Shown here in pieces: positions 6,895-9,982 of a stretch of DNA of 9,982 nt. Both the position numbers and the translations under genes were made by a program. Origin of the DNA: Phycisphaerae bacterium (GTDB taxonomy: Bacteria > Planctomycetota > Phycisphaerae > Phycisphaerales > SM1A02); NCBI GenBank assembly GCA_002683195.1, contig NYSW01000121.1:1-9982 (forward strand), in the 5' to 3' direction. How positions within the stretch are numbered: the first letter of the stretch is position 1; the number at the start of each line of letters is the position of its first letter. The notes beneath the pieces were generated by a model. It had not been told where the DNA came from. It ran no database searches and saw only the letters and a list, made by a program, of their open reading frames with translations.

Positions 6895-6929
6895 AAAAGG
6901 CCGGACCGCGAAACGTGCGGCCCGGCCTT
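6895..6929 (-). terminator. Intrinsic terminator of ndk, possibly bidirectional
   Basis: AAGGCCGG-x-CCGC (6897-6909) pairs with GCGG-x-CCGGCCTT (6917-6929), a 13-position stem with one mismatch and a 7-base loop. On the minus strand it lies 42 bases past the ndk stop, and the right arm continues into TTTT (6898-6895). On the plus strand it is followed by TTCATTTTCATT, so it could also block transcription from the other side. Confidence 0.85.
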
Positions 6930-6971
6930 CATTTTCATTCGATTCGAATCCTCCTCAGGCGGAGGACTGAA

Positions 6972-7442
6972 TCACTCGGGCGAGCCCGAGGACATGTCGT
7001 AGATCCAGCAGGCACCGGCCGGCGACCAGTCGAGGACTTCGCCATCATTGAAGAAGAGGCCAAGCTCTCGCGTCGCCGCTTCGGGGCTGTCACTTCCGTG
7101 GATCAGGTTGAAGGAGCTTGAAACCCCGAAATCGCCTCGGATCGTGCCCGCATCGGCCTTGAATCCGAAGGTCGCGCCCATCATCGAGCGGCAGACCGCG
7201 ATCGCGCCGTTGCCACGGAGGGCCAGCACGAGAACCGGCGAGGAGGTCATGAAGCCGACGAGGCCGGGGTAGAAGGGCTTCTCGCGGTGATCCGCGTAGT
7301 GGGTCGCGGCGAGTTCGTCGCTGATCTTGGTGAACTTGGCGCCGACGACCTGGAGGCCCTTGTCCTCGAAGCGGCTGATGATCCGACCCATCAGGCCTCG
7401 CTGGACGGCGTCGGGCTTCAGGATGATGAGGGTGGTTTCCAT
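6972..7442 (-). CDS. ndk: Nucleoside diphosphate kinase
   Basis: NDK moves the gamma-phosphate of ATP to other nucleoside diphosphates through a phosphohistidine intermediate, balancing cytosolic (d)NTP pools. The protein has 156 residues, slightly longer than the roughly 140 of most bacterial forms, with a short extra C-terminal tail. The signature NLIHGSDS (112-119) contains the catalytic His115. Also visible are LKPDAVQRGLMGRI (8-21) with Lys9, HYADHREKPFYPGLVGFMTS (48-67), Arg85 and RGDFG (102-106). The ATG at 7442 is chosen because the family begins just before TLIILKPDAV; the frame stays open far upstream only as the antisense of top6B. GGAG lies 3 bases upstream of the start, which is rather close. 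It is followed by its own terminator and looks monocistronic. Confidence 0.97.
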   Translation of the reverse strand: METTLIILKPDAVQRGLMGRIISRFEDKGLQVVGAKFTKISDELAATHYADHREKPFYPGLVGFMTSSPVLVLALRGNGAIAVCRSMMGATFGFKADAGTIRGDFGVSSSFNLIHGSDSPEAATRELGLFFNDGEVLDWSPAGACWIYDMSSGSPE

Positions 7443-7712
7443 GGTCTCTCCACTGGATGAGGATTTGGGGGGACGCCGGTCATGGTGACGTTCGGCGGGA
7501 TCGCGGCACGGCCGCGGAAGGTCGGAAAAGATAGCGGATCGGCCGTCGATCGTGGGGGGAAACCCGTCTCGAATCGCCACGGCGAGCCCGGATTGCGGTA
7601 GTTTCCGAAGGGGGCGGCAGGAAGCCGCCCACCACTCCGTGCGAGCCGTCCGTTCGGCGAGCGGAGCACGATCGTCCCGGGCAACGCCCGGTGTCGCCTC
7701 GAGAGCAATGGA
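7443..7712. promoter_or_regulatory. Divergent spacer between ndk and top6B
   Basis: These 270 bases should hold back-to-back promoters for ndk and the topoisomerase VI operon. No strong -35/-10 pair stands out. On the top6B side are two perfect hairpins: GGGCGGC/GCCGCCC with an AGGAA loop (7612-7630) and CCGGGC/GCCCGG with an AAC loop (7677-7691). The second ends 21 bases before the top6B start. No coding capacity was recognised. Confidence 0.4.
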
Positions 7713-9593
7713 ATGCCCACCACCGTGACCCCACCTGGATCGTCGAAGAAGCCGTCTGCGAAGGGAACCCGAGGTCGGGCCACCGCCGAGCAGATGGCCT
7801 CGCGGCAACGCGAGATCTCGGTCAGCGAGTTCTTCGCCAAGAACCGTCATCTGCTTGGTTTCGACAACCCACGCAAGGCCCTCCTCACCACGGTGAAGGA
7901 GGCCGTCGACAACGCCCTCGACGCCTGCGAAGAGGGCGGGATCCTGCCGGACATCGCGGTCGAGCTGCTCCAGCTCGAAGAGACCCGGTTCAAGGTCACG
8001 ATTCGAGACAACGGTCCGGGAATCGTTCGCAAGCAGATCGAGAACATCTTCGGCAAGCTGCTCTACGGCTCGAAGTTCCACCGGATGAAGATGAGCCGCG
8101 GACAGCAGGGAATCGGAATCTCCGCCGCGGGCATGTACGGACTGATGACCACCGGTCAGCCGGTGCTGATCATCTCGAAGACCGGAAAGCGACGTCCGTC
8201 CCACGAGGTCGTGCTCAAGATGGACACCGCCCGGAATCGCGCCGAGGTGATCAGTGAGACCGAGCATCCGGAAGACGACACGCTCTTCAAGGACGGTCAC
8301 GGCACCCAGGTCACGATCGAACTCGAGGGCCGCTATCAGAAGGGGCGGGCGTCGGTCGACGAGTATCTCGAACAGACCGCGATCGCGAACCCGCACGCGC
8401 AGTTCACCTACGTGAATCCCGGAAACGAGACCATCGAGTTTCCTCGGGCGGTCGACGAGCTGCCGCCCGAAGCGAAGGAGATCAAGCCCCATCCGAAGGG
8501 GATCGAACTCGGCACGCTCATCCAGATGCTCGAGCGAACCGAGAAGACCCAGCTCGGGGCGTTCTTCAAGGACGAGTTCTGCCGGGTGGGGCCCCGGGTC
8601 GCGAAGGAGATCTGCGCCAAGTCCGATCTGACGGACCGGACCTGGATCAAGCAGGTCGGCCACTCCGAAGCCGAAGCGCTCTACAAGGCGATCCAGGACG
8701 TTCGGATCATGGCGCCGCCGACCGACTGCCTCGTGCCGATCGGAACCAAGGCGATGCTCGCCGGGCTGCTCAAGGAGGTCAAGGCCGAGTTCTTCGCGGC
8801 GAGCAGTCGTCCGGCGGCGGTGTATCGCGGCAATCCGTTCCAGATCGAAGTGGGCATCGCGTACGGCGGCGACCTTCCCGGAGACGAGCTCGGCAGGGTC
8901 ATTCGGTTCGCGAACCGGGTTCCACTGCTCTACCAGCAGTCCGCGTGCTGTTCGTTCAAGGCGGTGGTCGAGGCCGGGTGGCGCAACTACGGTCTGCAGC
9001 AGGCCCGAGGCAGTCTCCCTTCCGGACCGGTGGTGGTGATGATCCACATGGCGAGCACCTGGGTGCCGTTCACCAGCGAGTCGAAGGAGGCGATCGCCGA
9101 CTACGACGAGATCCGCAAGGAGATGCGTCTCGCGCTTCAGGAATGCGGTCGCAAGCTGGGAACCTATCTCCGCCGACGCCAGAAGATGCGACGGGAATCC
9201 GAACGCCGCAACGTCTTCACGAGGTACATCGGCGAGATCTCGATGGCGTGCGAACGGATCACCGGCTCCGACGCGGTGGAGGTTCGTGACGCACTGGAGA
9301 GCATCGCGGCCCGGAAGACCGCCGAGGCGGACCAGCAGCTCGACGACGAAGGACGGATCGTCGACGACGGCGGGCGTCTCGCGTCCGACGACTCGGTGAT
9401 CATTTTGGAACAGCCCGGTGCGGCCGGAGACGCCGACGCGGGCGAGACCGCGGAAGGTGGCGAATCGCTGTTCGCGGAGCTGTCGCCGCCGAAGAAGTCG
9501 CGCGGAAAGATCGTCAAGAAGAGCACTCGAAAGACCACGAAGAAGAAGCGGTCCGGCACGGCGTCGACGGGACGTCGCAAGTCGGGCGGTTGA
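7713..9593 (+). CDS. top6B: DNA topoisomerase VI subunit B (ATPase subunit)
   Basis: This is the GHKL ATPase subunit of type IIB topoisomerase VI, an A2B2 enzyme that relaxes and decatenates DNA by ATP-driven strand passage. The protein has 626 residues, longer than typical archaeal forms. The Bergerat fold is clear: N-box KEAVDNALDA (62-71), RDNGPGI (98-104), the ATP lid GQQGIGISAAG (130-140) and HGTQVTIE (196-203). An H2TH-like middle domain follows, roughly 225-330 (GTLIQMLERTEKTQLGAFF). In the transducer domain, PFTSESKEAIADYDEI (452-467) contains Lys458, the counterpart of the switch lysine that contacts ATP. Residues 540-592 are acidic and linker-like; 593-626 form a Lys/Arg-rich tail. 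The ribosome binding site is weak, and Met28 (MASRQREIS) is an alternative start near the conserved core. top6A follows 23 bases later. GyrB/ParE is excluded by the motifs and the partner gene. Confidence 0.96.
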   Translation: MPTTVTPPGSSKKPSAKGTRGRATAEQMASRQREISVSEFFAKNRHLLGFDNPRKALLTTVKEAVDNALDACEEGGILPDIAVELLQLEETRFKVTIRDNGPGIVRKQIENIFGKLLYGSKFHRMKMSRGQQGIGISAAGMYGLMTTGQPVLIISKTGKRRPSHEVVLKMDTARNRAEVISETEHPEDDTLFKDGHGTQVTIELEGRYQKGRASVDEYLEQTAIANPHAQFTYVNPGNETIEFPRAVDELPPEAKEIKPHPKGIELGTLIQMLERTEKTQLGAFFKDEFCRVGPRVAKEICAKSDLTDRTWIKQVGHSEAEALYKAIQDVRIMAPPTDCLVPIGTKAMLAGLLKEVKAEFFAASSRPAAVYRGNPFQIEVGIAYGGDLPGDELGRVIRFANRVPLLYQQSACCSFKAVVEAGWRNYGLQQARGSLPSGPVVVMIHMASTWVPFTSESKEAIADYDEIRKEMRLALQECGRKLGTYLRRRQKMRRESERRNVFTRYIGEISMACERITGSDAVEVRDALESIAARKTAEADQQLDDEGRIVDDGGRLASDDSVIILEQPGAAGDADAGETAEGGESLFAELSPPKKSRGKIVKKSTRKTTKKKRSGTASTGRRKSGG

Positions 9594-9758
9594 CCCAGCA
9601 AAGGAATTCGTGATTCATGGCAACCAAGCCAGCAGGTGATTCGAAGAAGCCGGGCTCCGGGAAGAAGGTCAGGAAGACCTCGGCGAAATCCGCCGGGAAG
9701 TCCGCCGCGAAGGCGGGCGGCTCCTCGCTCGGCACGACGAAGAAGCGACGCAAGATCT
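9489..9758 (+). other. Lysine-rich coding stretch spanning the top6B-top6A junction
   Basis: The end of top6B (from about residue 593) and the beginning of top6A (to about residue 47) both encode Lys/Arg/Ser/Thr/Ala-rich low-complexity sequence, such as KKSTRKTTKKKR and KKVRKTSAKSAGKSAAK. Such tails resemble the basic DNA-binding tails of histone H1-like bacterial proteins. They lie outside the conserved cores of both subunits and probably add non-specific DNA binding, which is inference. Confidence 0.6.
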
Positions 9759-9982
9759 CCGCCGCGGTGGATCCCGAGGCCAAGGCGAAGATCGACGCCC
9801 GGACCGTCGACCGCATCGAGTCGCTCGGCGCTTCGGTGGTGAAGCAGAGTCTCAAGCTCGCGGATCCGTTCGTGGACGTTCCCACCCGGTCGATCTCCAA
9901 CGTTCGATTCAACAAGTCGAAGCGGCTCCTCGAGATGGGCGACGCGAAGCAGCGCCGCATGCTCTTCAATCTCGGGCAGGCC
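9617..9982 (+). CDS. top6A: DNA topoisomerase VI subunit A, N-terminal part
   Basis: This is the start of the Spo11-like DNA-cleaving subunit of topoisomerase VI; 122 codons are present and the gene continues past the window end. The ATG at 9617 has AAGGA at 9601-9605. Residues 1-50 are Lys/Ser/Ala-rich and look like a disordered basic tail. From about residue 60 the conserved core begins. DPFVDVPTRSISNVRFNKSK (about 82-101) and the following LLEMGDAKQRRMLFNLGQA fit the region before the winged-helix (5Y-CAP) domain in bacterial and archaeal Top6A. The catalytic tyrosine and the Toprim domain would lie downstream and cannot be checked. Spacing of 23 bases and same strand place it in an operon with top6B, as in archaea. 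Confidence 0.92.
   Translation, partial: MATKPAGDSKKPGSGKKVRKTSAKSAGKSAAKAGGSSLGTTKKRRKISAAVDPEAKAKIDARTVDRIESLGASVVKQSLKLADPFVDVPTRSISNVRFNKSKRLLEMGDAKQRRMLFNLGQA

Noticed and set aside
6413..7002. Overlapping small plus-strand open frames in the sigma-ndk gap
   Set aside because: They lack a ribosome binding site, overlap flanking genes and read through the ndk terminator hairpin, and resemble no protein.
7443..9047. Long minus-strand open frame continuing upstream of ndk, antisense to top6B
   Set aside because: GC-rich coding DNA often leaves an open antisense frame. Only the ndk part has recognisable protein motifs; the rest is low-complexity Arg/Asp/Leu-rich shadow sequence of top6B.
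1..9982. CRISPR array, defence island, prophage or transposase gene
   Set aside because: No regularly spaced repeats, no cas, nuclease or phage-like proteins and no transposase were seen on either strand.

Overview
The window is about 10 kb of GC-rich bacterial chromosome with ordinary single-copy genes and short spacers. Two things suggest a Planctomycetota (Phycisphaerae-like) bacterium: a bacterial-type DNA topoisomerase VI operon, and a divergent sigma-70 protein with a long N-terminal extension. This assignment is inference from gene content; the window has no rRNA or other marker that settles it.

Left part (1-3919), all on the minus strand. Reading in the direction of transcription, it holds a 3-oxoacid CoA-transferase subunit A gene without its B-subunit partner (3919-3221), then an exported, helix-rich protein with three LTxxQ motifs (3017-1632), then a GspE/PilB-type secretion or pilus assembly ATPase (1558-110). 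The ATPase ends early: it keeps the Walker, Asp and His boxes and the first CxxC, but lacks the second CxxC and the C-terminal part. Its end coincides with an abrupt change to AT-rich, apparently non-coding DNA at about positions 1-127.

Middle part (3920-6971). A major facilitator superfamily transporter on the plus strand (4071-5351) is divergent from the CoA-transferase gene. It converges on a sigma-70 family gene on the minus strand (6543-5440), which has a good intrinsic terminator in the convergence gap (5370-5409). Upstream of the sigma gene is a gap of about 430 bases with no credible gene. It contains three perfect hairpins; one is the terminator of the next gene.

Right part (6895-9982). 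Nucleoside diphosphate kinase (ndk, 7442-6972, minus) is divergent from the topoisomerase VI operon: top6B (7713-9593) and the first 122 codons of top6A (9617 to the window end). Topoisomerase VI is an A2B2 type IIB enzyme typical of archaea and plants and uncommon in bacteria. All ATPase motifs of the B subunit are visible. The catalytic tyrosine of the A subunit should lie just past the window edge. Both subunits carry lysine-rich tails.

No tRNA, rRNA, CRISPR array, transposase or phage gene was seen. The most notable items are the bacterial topoisomerase VI operon with basic tails, the truncated GspE at an AT-rich junction, the triple-LTxxQ exported protein placed with it, the divergent sigma factor and the orphan CoA-transferase subunit.
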